Shown here: piece by piece, positions 17,994 to 27,473 of the stretch | Layout: each line of letters begins with the position of its first letter | Position numbering within the stretch: the stretch's first letter is position 1 | Source: Tianweitania populi | GTDB taxonomy: Bacteria; Pseudomonadota; Alphaproteobacteria; Rhizobiales; Rhizobiaceae | Assembly (NCBI RefSeq): GCF_014652875.1 | Contig: NZ_BMZQ01000001.1 | Span: forward strand, 434,001-498,000 | Direction of reading: 5' to 3' | DNA: 64,000 nucleotides | Made by a program: the position numbers and the translations under genes | The notes under the pieces: generated by a model | The model's input: only the letters and a program-made list of their open reading frames with translations | Database searches by the model: none | What the model was told of the DNA's origin: nothing

Positions 17994-18199
17994 TGGAAAA
18001 GTCCTTCTACGAAAATTCAAAGTCGAAACATCTTGAAGAAACTGACGGCACGAAAAAGCGTTGCACTATGATCAAGCCGTAATCACATTTCTGCCGAAAA
18101 GCGATGATTGCGAAGCGCGGCACTTTGCCTTGTTTTTTCCGCCTTTTCCGGCTAAGCACGCCTCAAATTCCGACATCCATCGATAGGAAAGGGGCATTC

Positions 18200-18589
18200 A
18201 TGGCCCGCGTAACCGTTGAAGATTGCATCGACAAGGTGAACAACCGCTTCGAGCTGGTTCTGCTTGCCGGTCATCGCGCCCGCCTTATTTCGCAGGGTGC
18301 GCCGATTACTGTCGATCGCGACAACGACAAGAACCCGGTCGTGGCTCTGCGCGAAATCGCCGACGAGAAACTGTCGCCAGGCGATCTCAAGGAGGATTTG
18401 ATCCACTCGCTACAGAAGCATGTGGAAGTCGATGAGCCGGAAGCCGATGCCGGTCAGGTCGAAGCCAACGCCAATGCCCCGGCTGACGACGTCGAAGAAG
18501 AAAACATCACCTTCGACCGCATGACGGAAGAAGATCTGATCGCTGGCATCGAGGGTCTCGTAGCTCCGGAAAAAAGCGACGATTTCTGA
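18200..18589 (+). CDS. rpoZ: RNA polymerase omega subunit
   Basis: 129-residue omega subunit. The core [20 protein letters not shown] and [12 protein letters not shown] are unmistakable, and an acidic C-terminal extension (residues 85-129) is typical of alphaproteobacteria. GGAAAGGGG precedes the ATG at 18200; the longer in-frame start at 18104 is rejected. It stands directly upstream of the (p)ppGpp synthetase gene. Omega is known to take part in ppGpp binding on RNA polymerase, so the adjacency makes functional sense. Stem-loops between the two genes may uncouple their expression. Confidence 0.97.
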   Translation: MARVTVEDCIDKVNNRFELVLLAGHRARLISQGAPITVDRDNDKNPVVALREIADEKLSPGDLKEDLIHSLQKHVEVDEPEADAGQVEANANAPADDVEEENITFDRMTEEDLIAGIEGLVAPEKSDDF

Positions 18590-18599
18590 TTGCTTGGTT

Positions 18600-18629
18600 C
18601 AATCGCCGCCTCTTTCATGAGGGCGATTT
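18600..18629 (+). other. Stem-loop just after rpoZ
   Basis: AATCGCC..CCTC pairs with GAGGGCGATT (10 bp with a 2-nt bulge, 6-nt loop), starting 11 nt past the rpoZ stop. No U-tract follows, so it may protect the 3' end rather than terminate. Confidence 0.4.
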
Positions 18630-18640
18630 GATGCTACTTG

Positions 18641-18680
18641 AGGGGTATCGGCGCAGTTCGGCGGCGGTACCCCTTTTCTT
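18641..18680 (+). terminator. Terminator/attenuator between rpoZ and rsh
   Basis: AGGGGTA pairs with TACCCCT around a 20-nt loop that can form a further CGC/GCG pairing, and TTTCTT follows. It ends 24 nt before the rsh ATG. It would terminate rpoZ transcripts, or attenuate read-through into the stringent-response gene. Confidence 0.6.
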
Positions 18681-18703
18681 GTTCGGCTTTGGAGCTTCCG
18701 CCC

Positions 18704-20923
18704 ATGATGCGTCAGTATGAGCTTGTCGAGCGCGTCCAGCGCTACAAGCCTGACGTCAACGAAGCGCTGCTCAATAAGGCCTATGTTTATGCCATGCAGA
18801 AGCATGGCCACCAGAAGCGTGCTTCGGGCGATCCATACTTCTCGCACCCGCTCGAAGTAGCGGCCATCCTCACCGACATGCATATGGACGAGGCGACGAT
18901 CGCCGTCGCATTGCTGCATGACACGATCGAAGACACGTCGGCGACGCGCCAGGAAATCGACGCGCTGTTCGGCCAGGATCTAGGCCGCCTCGTCGAAGGC
19001 CTGACCAAGCTCAAGAAGCTCGATCTCGTTTCCAAGAAGGCGGAGCAGGCAGAGAATCTGCGCAAGCTCCTGCTGGCGATTGCGCAGGACGTGCGCGTTC
19101 TCCTCGTGAAGCTCGCCGACCGCATGCACAATATGCGGACCCTCGATCACATGGCTCCGGAAAAGCGCCTGCGGATCGCGGAAGAAACCATGGATATCTA
19201 TGCGCCGCTGGCCGGCCGCATGGGTATGCAGGGCGTGCGCGAAGAGCTCGAAGAACTCGCCTTCCGCCACATCAATCCGGAAGCCTTCGAAACTGTCACC
19301 CACCGCCTGGCCGACATCTTCGAGCGCAACAAGACGACGTTGACCGACATCGAAAAGCTGCTGTCGGAGCTGTTTGCGCGCTTCGGCATCACGGCCAGCG
19401 TGAAAAGCCGCCAGAAAAAGGCGTGGTCGGTTTTCCGCAAGATGGAAACCAAGGCGCTGTCCTTCGAGCAGCTGTCCGACATCTTCGGTTTCCGCGTGCT
19501 CGTAGGAAGCGTGGAAGATTGTTATCGCGTGCTCGGCCTGATCCACACGACCTGGTCGATGGTGCCGGGGCGGTTCAAGGACTACATTTCGACGCCCAAG
19601 CAGAACGATTACAGCTCGATCCACACCACGATCGTCGGTCCGGCGAAGCAGCGTATCGAGCTGCAGATCCGTACCGACGACATGAACAAGATCGCCGAAT
19701 ATGGCGTCGCCGCGCATGCCCTTTACAAGGATGGCATGACCAAGGCGCCGGCTGGTCACGGCGTGTCCAAGGACACCAACGCTTATGCCTGGCTGCGGCG
19801 CACGATCGAGGCGCTGGCGGAAGGCGACAGCCCGGAAGACTTCCTTGAAAATACCAAGCTTGAGCTGTTCCAGGACCAGGTCTTTTGCTTCACGCCCAAG
19901 GGCAAGCTGATCGCCCTGCCGCGCGGCGCGACGCCAATCGACTTCGCTTATGCCGTGCACACCGATGTCGGAGACACCTGCGTCGGCGTGAAGGTCAACG
20001 GCCATGTCATGCCGCTGATGACCGAGCTGAAAAACGGTGACGAGGTCGAGATCATCCGCTCCAAGGCGCAGGTTCCGCCTGCTGCGTGGGAATCGATGGT
20101 GGTGACGGGCAAGGCGCGCGCGGCGATCCGGCGCGCCACCAAGAACGCGATCCGCAAGCAATATTCCGGTCTCGGCATCCGCATTCTGGAACGTGCCTTC
20201 GACCGCAGCGGCAAGACCTTTTCCAAGGAAAAGCTGAAGCCGGTTCTGCATCGTCTCGGGCAGAAAGAGATCGACGACGTATTGGCAGCGGTCGGTCGCG
20301 GCGAGTTGCCATCGCAATATGTCATCAAGGCGCTGTTTCCCGACTACAAGGACGAGCGCGTTCCGCCGGTGCCGCGTCAGCGCGAAGAAGGCTGGTTCAA
20401 CATCCGCAACGCTGCCGGCATGCTGTTTCAGGTTCCGGGCCGTTCTTCTTCCTCGCGCAAAACGAGAACCGATGGTGCGCTGCCGATTCGCGGTGTGCAG
20501 GGCGACTTGCCGGTAAAGTTCGCGCCCGAAGGTGCCGTGCCCGGCGATCGTATTGTCGGCATTCTTGAGCCGGGGCAGGGCATCACGATCTACCCGATCC
20601 AGTCGCCCTCGCTCACCGCCTTCGATGATCACCCGGAGCGATGGATCGATGTGCGCTGGGATATCGACGAGGCGACCGCAGAGCGCTTTCCTGCCCGAAT
20701 CTCGGTCACGCTGATCAACGCGCCGGGTTCGCTTGCAGAGATCGCCGGGGTCATTGCGGCCAACGATGCCAACATCCACAATCTCTCGATGGTCAGCACC
20801 GCACCCGATTTTACGGAGGTGCTGATCGATCTGGAAGTGTGGGATCTTAAGCATCTCAACCGGTTGCTGTCGCAACTCAAGGATACATCCAGCGTTAGTG
20901 ACGCACGCCGCGTCAATGGCTGA
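18704..20923 (+). CDS. rsh: Bifunctional (p)ppGpp synthetase/hydrolase (RelA/SpoT homologue)
   Basis: 739-residue stringent-response enzyme. Domain order: HD hydrolase with intact HDTIEDT near residue 70; synthetase domain with PGRFKDYISTPKQNDYSSIHT near 285-305; TGS domain with FTPKGKLIALPRGATPIDFAYAVH near 395-420; C-terminal ACT domain with RISVTLINAPGSLAEIAG near 665-685. The intact HD motif means it can hydrolyse as well as make (p)ppGpp, as expected for the single Rsh of alphaproteobacteria. I chose the ATG at 18704; an earlier in-frame TTG lies before the terminator hairpin. Confidence 0.97.
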   Translation: MMRQYELVERVQRYKPDVNEALLNKAYVYAMQKHGHQKRASGDPYFSHPLEVAAILTDMHMDEATIAVALLHDTIEDTSATRQEIDALFGQDLGRLVEGLTKLKKLDLVSKKAEQAENLRKLLLAIAQDVRVLLVKLADRMHNMRTLDHMAPEKRLRIAEETMDIYAPLAGRMGMQGVREELEELAFRHINPEAFETVTHRLADIFERNKTTLTDIEKLLSELFARFGITASVKSRQKKAWSVFRKMETKALSFEQLSDIFGFRVLVGSVEDCYRVLGLIHTTWSMVPGRFKDYISTPKQNDYSSIHTTIVGPAKQRIELQIRTDDMNKIAEYGVAAHALYKDGMTKAPAGHGVSKDTNAYAWLRRTIEALAEGDSPEDFLENTKLELFQDQVFCFTPKGKLIALPRGATPIDFAYAVHTDVGDTCVGVKVNGHVMPLMTELKNGDEVEIIRSKAQVPPAAWESMVVTGKARAAIRRATKNAIRKQYSGLGIRILERAFDRSGKTFSKEKLKPVLHRLGQKEIDDVLAAVGRGELPSQYVIKALFPDYKDERVPPVPRQREEGWFNIRNAAGMLFQVPGRSSSSRKTRTDGALPIRGVQGDLPVKFAPEGAVPGDRIVGILEPGQGITIYPIQSPSLTAFDDHPERWIDVRWDIDEATAERFPARISVTLINAPGSLAEIAGVIAANDANIHNLSMVSTAPDFTEVLIDLEVWDLKHLNRLLSQLKDTSSVSDARRVNG

Positions 20924-20945
20924 TCATAAGGATTGGAGGGGCTCC

Positions 20946-21536
20946 ATGGACACGGATGAAGTGATTGAGGTATTTCGCGAGGCTGGTGCCATCCTCGAAG
21001 GTCACTTCATCCTGACCTCCGGCTTGCGCAGCCCGATTTTTCTGCAGAAGGCACGCGTGTTCATGCATGCCGACAAGACGGAAAAGCTCTGCCGGGCGCT
21101 GGCCGAGAAGATCCGTGAGCAGTTCCCGGATGGCATCGATTATGTCGTCGGTCCGGCGATCGGCGGCCTCATTCCATCCTACGAGACCTCCCGTCATCTC
21201 GGCGTGCCCTCCATCTGGGTCGAGCGCGAAAACGGCGAGTTCCGACTGAAGCGCTTCGACATCGACGAGGGCGCGCGGATCGTGATCGTCGAGGATATCG
21301 TTACGACCGGCTTGTCGATTCGCGAGACAGTGACGGCCATGGTGAAAGTCGGTGCCAACGTTCTTGGCGCGGCCTGCATCATCGATCGCTCCGCCGGCAA
21401 GGCGGATGTCGGCGTGCCGCTGGTGGCCCTCGCTCAATATGAAGTGCCGGCCTATCCGCCGGATCTGATGCCTGAAGAACTGGCCAAGATTCCGCCGGTG
21501 AAGCCCGGCAGCCGCTACACCAACGCGCCGGCCTGA
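20946..21536 (+). CDS. pyrE: Orotate phosphoribosyltransferase
   Basis: 196-residue pyrimidine enzyme that transfers phosphoribose from PRPP to orotate. The PRPP loop VIVEDIVTTGLSIRE lies near 114-128 and the flexible loop near 85-95. TGGAGGGGC precedes the ATG at 20946, 22 bp after the rsh stop. The acpS start follows 9 bp after its stop. It is in the conserved rsh-pyrE-acpS-lepB-rnc-era-recO order of alphaproteobacteria. Confidence 0.97.
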   Translation: MDTDEVIEVFREAGAILEGHFILTSGLRSPIFLQKARVFMHADKTEKLCRALAEKIREQFPDGIDYVVGPAIGGLIPSYETSRHLGVPSIWVERENGEFRLKRFDIDEGARIVIVEDIVTTGLSIRETVTAMVKVGANVLGAACIIDRSAGKADVGVPLVALAQYEVPAYPPDLMPEELAKIPPVKPGSRYTNAPA

Positions 21537-21545
21537 TAGCGCGCC

Positions 21546-21944
21546 ATGATCATCGGCATTGGCAGCGATCTTATCGATATCAGGCGGATCGAAAAAACGC
21601 TTGACCGGCATGGCGAGCGTTTTCGCGCGCGGGTCTTCACCAAGGTCGAGCAAGCAAAGTCTGAACGGCGCAAGGAACGTGCGGCGTCCTATGCCAAGCG
21701 CTTCGCGGCCAAGGAAGCCTGTTCCAAGGCGCTGGGTACGGGGCTTTCACGCGGTGTGTTCTGGCGCGACATGGGTGTCGTGAACCTGCCGGGCGGCAAG
21801 CCGACGATGGAGCTGACGGGCGGTGCCGCGGATCGCCTTGCGCAGATGATGCCGGCAAAGCACCGGGCGGTGGTGCATCTGACGATCACCGACGATTACC
21901 CGCTGGCTCAAGCCTTCGTGATCATTGAGGCTTTGCCGGAATAA
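21546..21944 (+). CDS. acpS: Holo-[acyl-carrier-protein] synthase
   Basis: 132-residue phosphopantetheinyl transferase that activates acyl carrier protein for fatty-acid synthesis. The N-terminal motif [18 protein letters not shown] and the magnesium/CoA motif [15 protein letters not shown] (near 52-66) are both intact. Placed between pyrE and lepB on the same strand in the usual cluster. Confidence 0.97.
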   Translation: MIIGIGSDLIDIRRIEKTLDRHGERFRARVFTKVEQAKSERRKERAASYAKRFAAKEACSKALGTGLSRGVFWRDMGVVNLPGGKPTMELTGGAADRLAQMMPAKHRAVVHLTITDDYPLAQAFVIIEALPE

Positions 21945-22053
21945 GCGTCGTTAAAGCCGCTTTGCCGCCTGCATTGCCCACGATCACTCTAGCGGATAAG
22001 AGATGGCAGAATGACCTGCGGCGCTCATGCTCGAGTGCCGGACCGGAGACGGA

Positions 22054-22803
22054 TTGAGCGTGGCAGACAAGACTGACAAGAAAAGCGGCGGCTTTGGTGA
22101 AACCATCAATGTGATCGCCCAGGCGCTGATCCTCGCTCTCATTATCCGGACGCTGTTCTTCCAGCCATTCTCGATCCCCTCGGGTTCGATGCGTCCGACG
22201 CTGCTGGAAGGCGATTACCTCTTCGTGACGAAGTGGGCTTACGGCTATTCCAAGCATTCGCTGCCCTTCAGCCCCAACCTGTTCGAGGGCCGGATCTGGG
22301 GTTCGCAGCCGGAGCGCGGCGATGTTGTCGTGTTCAAATATCCGCCGAACCCAGCGCTCGACTACATCAAGCGCGTGATCGGCCTGCCGGGCGATCGCAT
22401 CCAGGTGCGTCGCGGCGTACTCTACATCAACGATCAGGCGGTTCCGCGCGAGCAGGTCGGTCAGATCAACAATCCTGACATCACGGAAGAGAATCGACCC
22501 GTCGACGTCTATCGCGAAACGCTGCCGAACGGCGTGTCTTACAACACGCTCGATCTGTCTCCGAACGCGGTTGGCGATGACACCCGTGAGTTTGTCGTGC
22601 CGCCCGCGCATTACTTCATGATGGGCGACAATCGCGACAACTCTACCGACAGCCGCTTCACGGTCGGCTATGTGCCGGAAGAAAATCTGGTCGGTCGCGC
22701 CAACATCATCTTCTTCTCCATCGCCGATGGCGCTAGCCCGCTCGAAATCTGGAAATGGCCGACCGAGTTGCGCGCTTCGCGCCTCCTCAACGCCGTTCGA
22801 TAG
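22054..22803 (+). CDS. lepB: Signal peptidase I
   Basis: 249-residue inner-membrane protease that removes signal peptides. One membrane segment covers about residues 17-37. The catalytic serine is Ser45 (IPSGSMRPTL) and the general-base lysine is Lys106 (YIKRVIGLPGD). The GDNRDNSTDSR box is also present. I prefer the TTG at 22054, with GGAG 5 nt upstream, giving a serine-valine N-terminus after Met. A GTG at 22060 and an ATG at 22027 are alternatives. Only one base separates its stop from the rnc ATG. Confidence 0.95.
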   Translation: MSVADKTDKKSGGFGETINVIAQALILALIIRTLFFQPFSIPSGSMRPTLLEGDYLFVTKWAYGYSKHSLPFSPNLFEGRIWGSQPERGDVVVFKYPPNPALDYIKRVIGLPGDRIQVRRGVLYINDQAVPREQVGQINNPDITEENRPVDVYRETLPNGVSYNTLDLSPNAVGDDTREFVVPPAHYFMMGDNRDNSTDSRFTVGYVPEENLVGRANIIFFSIADGASPLEIWKWPTELRASRLLNAVR

Positions 22804-22804
22804 T

Positions 22805-23527
22805 ATGCCGCGTCGAAAGCAAGGGGAGCCGACAGGCAGGGCACTGGAAGACCGGATCGGCTACACGTTCAACGATCCGGCAAGGCTGGAAGGCGCGCTT
22901 ACGCATGCCAGCGCGCGGCCTGCTGGCGGCACGGACTATCAGCGGCTCGAATTTCTGGGCGATCGCGTGCTTGGCCTGGTCGTCGCCGATTGGCTCTACG
23001 CAGATTATCCGACGTCGAACGAAGGCGAGATGTCGGTCCGGCTCAACGCACTGGTCAATGCCGAAACGCTGGCGGCGATCGCGGAAGACATCGGATTGTC
23101 CGAGTGGATCAAGGCCGGGCGTGAGTTGCGTGGTGTCACCGGTCGCAAGCGCGTCAACATGCGCTCCGACGTCATGGAAGCGCTGATCGCAGCGATCTAT
23201 CTGGATGGCGGCTTCGAGCCGGCGCGGACGTTCATCCGCACCTTCTGGAAGGAGCATGCGACCAAGGCGCAGTCAGCCCGGCGCGATGCCAAGACCGAAT
23301 TGCAGGAATGGGCGCATCAAACCCGCGCCGTCACGCCGAGCTATAGCGTTGCAAGCCGCACCGGCCCGGACCATGATCCCGTTTTCGTGGTCAAGGTGGC
23401 GATTGCCGGTGTCGCCGAAGAACAAGGAACCGGCCGCTCCAAGCGTGAAGCGGAACAGGCGGCTGCCCGCGCTGTTCTGATCCGTGAGGCTGTTTGGGCG
23501 GCCGACGAGGAAACAGTGAATGCCTGA
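22805..23527 (+). CDS. rnc: Ribonuclease III
   Basis: 240-residue double-stranded-RNA endonuclease for rRNA and mRNA processing. The catalytic signature RLEFLGDRVLGL lies near 42-53, and the second acidic site is in SDVMEALIAAIYLDGG near 119-134. A C-terminal double-strand RNA-binding domain (DAKTELQEWAHQ to AEQAAARAVL) fills 160-228. The ATG at 22805 follows the lepB stop by one base. Its 3' end overlaps era by 8 bp, the classic rnc-era coupling. Confidence 0.97.
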   Translation: MPRRKQGEPTGRALEDRIGYTFNDPARLEGALTHASARPAGGTDYQRLEFLGDRVLGLVVADWLYADYPTSNEGEMSVRLNALVNAETLAAIAEDIGLSEWIKAGRELRGVTGRKRVNMRSDVMEALIAAIYLDGGFEPARTFIRTFWKEHATKAQSARRDAKTELQEWAHQTRAVTPSYSVASRTGPDHDPVFVVKVAIAGVAEEQGTGRSKREAEQAAARAVLIREAVWAADEETVNA

Positions 23528-24455
23528 GACCGAAGCTTCGACCGACAACGCGTCGGCCACGCCCGATACCCGCTCTGGGTTCGTGGCACTGATCGGTGCG
23601 CCGAACGCTGGCAAGTCGACGCTGCTGAATCAGCTCGTCGGCTCCAAAGTCTCGATCGTTACGCATAAGGTGCAGACGACGCGGGCCATGGTTCGCGGCG
23701 TGGTCACGCAGGACAAAGCGCAGATCGTGTTCGTGGACACGCCCGGCATTTTCCGCCCACGTCGCCGCCTCGATACCGCGATGGTCACGACCGCTTGGCG
23801 CGGCGCCAAAGATGCCGACCTGATCGTTCTGCTGATCGATGCCGAACGCGGCATTCGCGGCGATGCTCAGGCGATCCTGGAAAGCCTCGCCGAGGTACAG
23901 CAGCCCAAGATCCTGCTTTTGAACAAGGTCGATCGCGTCAACCCGGAAGCGCTGTTGAAGCTGACCGCGGAAGCCAACGAGAAGGTCGCCTTCACCCGCA
24001 CCTTCATGATTTCGGCGCTGACGGGTTCCGGCTGCAAGGACTTCCTGAACTATCTCGCCGAAACGCTGCCCGCTGGCCCCTGGTATTATCCGGAAGATCA
24101 AATTTCGGACCTGCCGATGCGACAGCTGGCCGCCGAAGTAACCCGCGAAAAGCTGTATCTGCGCCTGCACCAGGAACTTCCCTATTCCTCCACGATCGAA
24201 ACGGAGAAGTGGGAAGAAAAATCGGACGGCTCGGTTCGCATCGAGCAGGTGATCTATGTCGAGCGCGACAGCCAGAAGAAGATCGTGCTTGGCCACAAGG
24301 GCGAAACGATCCGGGCCATCGGTCAGGCGGCTCGGCGCGAGATCGGCGAAATGCTGGAACAGACCGTGCATCTCTTCCTGTTCGTGAAAGTGCGCGAGAA
24401 CTGGGGCGACGATCCCGAGCGCTATCGCGAGATGGGGCTTGAGTTCCCGTCCTAG
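23520..24455 (+). CDS. era: GTPase Era
   Basis: 311-residue essential GTPase for 16S rRNA maturation and 30S assembly. The G1 loop GAPNAGKST lies near residues 27-35, the G3 motif DTPG near 74, and G4 NKVD near 137. The C-terminal KH domain ([20 protein letters not shown]) binds the 3' end of 16S rRNA. It overlaps rnc by 8 bp and precedes recO. Confidence 0.97.
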   Translation: MPETEASTDNASATPDTRSGFVALIGAPNAGKSTLLNQLVGSKVSIVTHKVQTTRAMVRGVVTQDKAQIVFVDTPGIFRPRRRLDTAMVTTAWRGAKDADLIVLLIDAERGIRGDAQAILESLAEVQQPKILLLNKVDRVNPEALLKLTAEANEKVAFTRTFMISALTGSGCKDFLNYLAETLPAGPWYYPEDQISDLPMRQLAAEVTREKLYLRLHQELPYSSTIETEKWEEKSDGSVRIEQVIYVERDSQKKIVLGHKGETIRAIGQAARREIGEMLEQTVHLFLFVKVRENWGDDPERYREMGLEFPS

Positions 24456-24474
24456 GGAGCTCACACACGCGTTT

Positions 24475-25230
24475 ATGGAATGGCGCGACGAAGGCATCAT
24501 CCTCGCAACCCGTAAGCACGGCGAAACCAGCGTCATCCTTGAAGTGATGACGCGTGGGCGCGGGCGCCATCTCGGCATGGTGCGCGGCGGACGTTCGCGA
24601 CGCATGCGGCCGTTTCTTCAACCCGGCAACCGTGTCGACGTTTCTTGGCGGGCCAGGCTCGATGAGCAGCTCGGCACCTTCCAGGTCGAACCGATCGAAC
24701 AGAATGCTGCACGGCTGCTGGAAAGCGCCACTGCCGTTCACGGCCTGCAAACGCTGGCCGCCCATCTGCGCCTTCTGCCGGAACGCGATCCGCATGCCCG
24801 TCTATACGAGACGCTGGGCCTGATCATCGCCCACCTCAATGATGCGACGGTGGCCGGCGCGCTGCTTGCTCGCTTCGAGATCATGGTGCTGGATGAACTC
24901 GGCTTCGGCCTCGATCTGCTGCAATGCGGTGCCACCGGAACACGCGACAACCTCACCTATGTCTCGCCAAAAACCGGCCGTGCGATTTCGGCCGAAGCCG
25001 GTGAACCATGGGCCGACAAACTCCTGCCGCTGCCGCCGTTCCTGAAAAGCGGTGCCGAGATCAGCGGCGACGTTCAGGCGGTCAGCGCCGCCTTCCGCCT
25101 CAGCGGCTATTTCCTGGCGCGGCATGTCTACGAGCCGCGCGGCATCACCGCGCCCGAATCACGTGCGAGCTTCCTTGCCGCTTTGTTGAAGGCGCTGGAT
25201 CGGCAGGCGCCGACGGCACCCACTGTCTGA
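24475..25230 (+). CDS. recO: DNA repair protein RecO
   Basis: 251-residue RecF-pathway mediator that loads RecA with RecR. It has the N-terminal OB-fold start [19 protein letters not shown] and the [15 protein letters not shown] stretch, then the helical C-terminal domain. The ATG at 24475 matches the family's usual MEWRDEG start. It is last of the rsh-to-recO run and converges on the MFS gene with only 2 bp between their ends. Confidence 0.95.
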   Translation: MEWRDEGIILATRKHGETSVILEVMTRGRGRHLGMVRGGRSRRMRPFLQPGNRVDVSWRARLDEQLGTFQVEPIEQNAARLLESATAVHGLQTLAAHLRLLPERDPHARLYETLGLIIAHLNDATVAGALLARFEIMVLDELGFGLDLLQCGATGTRDNLTYVSPKTGRAISAEAGEPWADKLLPLPPFLKSGAEISGDVQAVSAAFRLSGYFLARHVYEPRGITAPESRASFLAALLKALDRQAPTAPTV

Positions 25231-25232
25231 CC

Positions 25233-26471
25233 TTACTCCGCTGCGGCGAGGGCAGGGCGCTCCACAGGCTTTTCCCGTATGGGCAAATGCATCACGGCGG
25301 CAAACAGGCCAAGCACGACACCCAGCCACCAGACGGGATCGTAGCTGCCGATGCGGTCGTAGAGATAGCCGCCAAGCCAAACGCCGAGAAACGAACCGAT
25401 CTGATGCGAGAAGAAGGCGATGCCCCCCAGCAGTCCGAGGTGCCGCGTGCCGAACATGATTGCGACCAATCCATTTGTCGGCGGCACGGTCGATAACCAA
25501 AGCAGACCCATCAGCACCGCAAAGACGATCACCGATACGGGCGTTTGCGGCAAAAGCAGGAAGGCCGTCACCAGCACTGAGCGCCCGAAATAGATCCAGG
25601 CCAGGAAGTGCGGCTTGGAATAACGCTGCGCGATCACACCGGCGCTGAGCGATCCGATAATGTTGAAGAAGCCGATCAGCGCCAAAGCCAGAACCGCATA
25701 GCGCGCGTCGATGCCGAGATCGGCGATATAGGCCGGGAAGTGCGCGGTGATGAAAGCCACCTGGAAACCGCAAACGAAGAAGCCGGCGACCAGCAGATTA
25801 TAGGAGCGGTGCCCTAGCGCTTCCTTGAGCGCAGCGCCCATCGTCTGCTCATACACCGCCTGCTGAGCCAGTCCGCTCTTGGAGTTGCCGCGCAACGGAA
25901 TGGCGATGAAGGGCAGCAGAAGCATCATGCCAGCCATGATCAGCAGCGATTGATACCAGCCATAGGCTTCGATCAGCCCTTGGCTGAGCGGCGCAAACAG
26001 GAACATGCCGGCCGAGCCAGCGGCCGTTCCCAGCCCGAACACGAAGCTGCGTCGCTCAGGCGCCACATTGCGCGCGAACGCGGCCAGAACGATGCCGAAG
26101 GAACCCGACGCAATGCCTAGTCCAACCATGATGCCGCCGCCCAGATGCAGCATGCCTGGGGAAGTCGCGGTCGCCATCATCACGAGGCCCGCGCAGTAGA
26201 TGATTCCAGACAGCGCTAGAACGCGCCACGTGCCATAGCGGTCTGCCAGCGCGCCGAAGATCGGCGTTCCAAAGCCCCATGCCAGGTTCTGCAGCGCCAT
26301 GGCCAGGCTGAACGTGGTGCGGTCCCAGCCTTTCTCGGCCAACAAAGGCAGCTGGTAGAAGCCCATTGCCGAGCGTGGCCCGAAGGTCAGCGCAGCAACC
26401 AGACAGCCGCAGATGATGATCAGCCAGGGAAGGCTGTCTTGTTGTGCTTGAACAGCCGAGGCGCGGGACAT
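25233..26471 (-). CDS. MFS transporter, 12 membrane helices
   Basis: 412-residue major-facilitator protein with about twelve hydrophobic segments. A loop-2 motif FGALADRYGTWRVLALSG lies near residues 72-89, and a related half-repeat sits in the second half. Related proteins are annotated as monocarboxylate or oxalate/formate-type carriers. The substrate cannot be told from the sequence. GGAGCT lies upstream of the ATG. It appears to be transcribed alone; the mechanosensitive-channel gene begins separately 97 bp behind it. Confidence 0.88.
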   Translation of the reverse strand: MSRASAVQAQQDSLPWLIIICGCLVAALTFGPRSAMGFYQLPLLAEKGWDRTTFSLAMALQNLAWGFGTPIFGALADRYGTWRVLALSGIIYCAGLVMMATATSPGMLHLGGGIMVGLGIASGSFGIVLAAFARNVAPERRSFVFGLGTAAGSAGMFLFAPLSQGLIEAYGWYQSLLIMAGMMLLLPFIAIPLRGNSKSGLAQQAVYEQTMGAALKEALGHRSYNLLVAGFFVCGFQVAFITAHFPAYIADLGIDARYAVLALALIGFFNIIGSLSAGVIAQRYSKPHFLAWIYFGRSVLVTAFLLLPQTPVSVIVFAVLMGLLWLSTVPPTNGLVAIMFGTRHLGLLGGIAFFSHQIGSFLGVWLGGYLYDRIGSYDPVWWLGVVLGLFAAVMHLPIREKPVERPALAAAE

Positions 26472-26567
26472 GGGCGGAGCTCCGAAGGAAACGGCAAACT
26501 ACGCGCTTTGTCCGCGGCTTCAAATGAATTGATGAAACCGGTGCTTCAGCAATCTTGATGGATGCGA

Positions 26568-27377
26568 TTACTTGATCGCGATGCCCTTGTTGCGCAGCGC
26601 TTCTTCCAGCGCGCGGTTAAGGTCGAAGCGCGCAGCCGTGAAGTCCGTCGTCGCCGTCCAATAGCGCGCTGCCAGCGTCAGTCCCGCACCGCTGAGTTCG
26701 GAAACATACACGGCCGGTGCAGGATCGTTGATGACGCGCGGATCAGCATCGAGCAGGCCGCGAAGAACGGCCTGGGCTTCTTCAAGATTGGTGTCGCCGC
26801 CGATCTTGACGGTCAACTCGTTGCGGCGCGTGGCGTTGCGGGTGTAGTTTTTGACCGGTGTGTTCCAAAGCGAGCTGTTCGGCGCGAGCACATAGATGCC
26901 CTCCTTGGTCTGCAACTCGGTGGCAAACAGGCCAACATCGCGGATAGTGCCCCCGATCGCGGAGGTCTCGATATACTCGCCGACCCGGAAAGGGCGCAGG
27001 AACAGCAGCATCAGGCCCGCCGCGATGTTCTGCAGCGTGCCTTGCAGCGCCAGGCCAACCGCCAGACCGGCGGCACCCAGCGCTGCGATGATGCTGGTGG
27101 TTTGCACGCCGAACTGGGACAGAACGGTGATGGCGACCAGGATCAAGACGCCGTAGCGCAGGCTCTTGGACAGGAAGCGCTTTACCGTCTCGTCGACATG
27201 GCCGAAGGCGCCCATGGCGCGATAGGACCAACGTTCGGCCAGACCGGCGATCAGCCAGCCGATGATCAGGATCAGGATCGCACCCACCGCGGAGAAGGAA
27301 TAGGCGACCACCAGCGCAATCAGCGCCTGCCACGTATCACCTGCTGCAGCAAAGAAGTCGGGTGTCGAACCATTCAT
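26568..27377 (-). CDS. Small-conductance mechanosensitive channel (MscS family)
   Basis: 269-residue inner-membrane channel that opens under osmotic downshock. Three hydrophobic segments occur at about 18-45, 65-90 and 93-125. The pore helix has the Gly/Ala-rich pattern ALGAAGLAVGLALQGTLQN, followed by the PFRVGEYIE signature of the beta domain near 133-141. The ATG at 27377 is chosen; a TTG two codons upstream has the better-spaced GGAG and is an alternative. It is probably monocistronic. Confidence 0.93.
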   Translation of the reverse strand: MNGSTPDFFAAAGDTWQALIALVVAYSFSAVGAILILIIGWLIAGLAERWSYRAMGAFGHVDETVKRFLSKSLRYGVLILVAITVLSQFGVQTTSIIAALGAAGLAVGLALQGTLQNIAAGLMLLFLRPFRVGEYIETSAIGGTIRDVGLFATELQTKEGIYVLAPNSSLWNTPVKNYTRNATRRNELTVKIGGDTNLEEAQAVLRGLLDADPRVINDPAPAVYVSELSGAGLTLAARYWTATTDFTAARFDLNRALEEALRNKGIAIK

Positions 27378-27473
27378 AATCAAGACATCTCCATCATTCG
27401 GCGGCTATCGTTTCAGCCTAGGGCGCCATTCACCAACCGAATGCGGCAGGGGGAAGGCCGGAAGGGGCGGAAC

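Noticed and set aside
18980-20875. Long antisense open frame (631 codons) through rsh
   Set aside because: High-GC shadow of a certain gene, with no ribosome site and arginine/histidine-rich composition.
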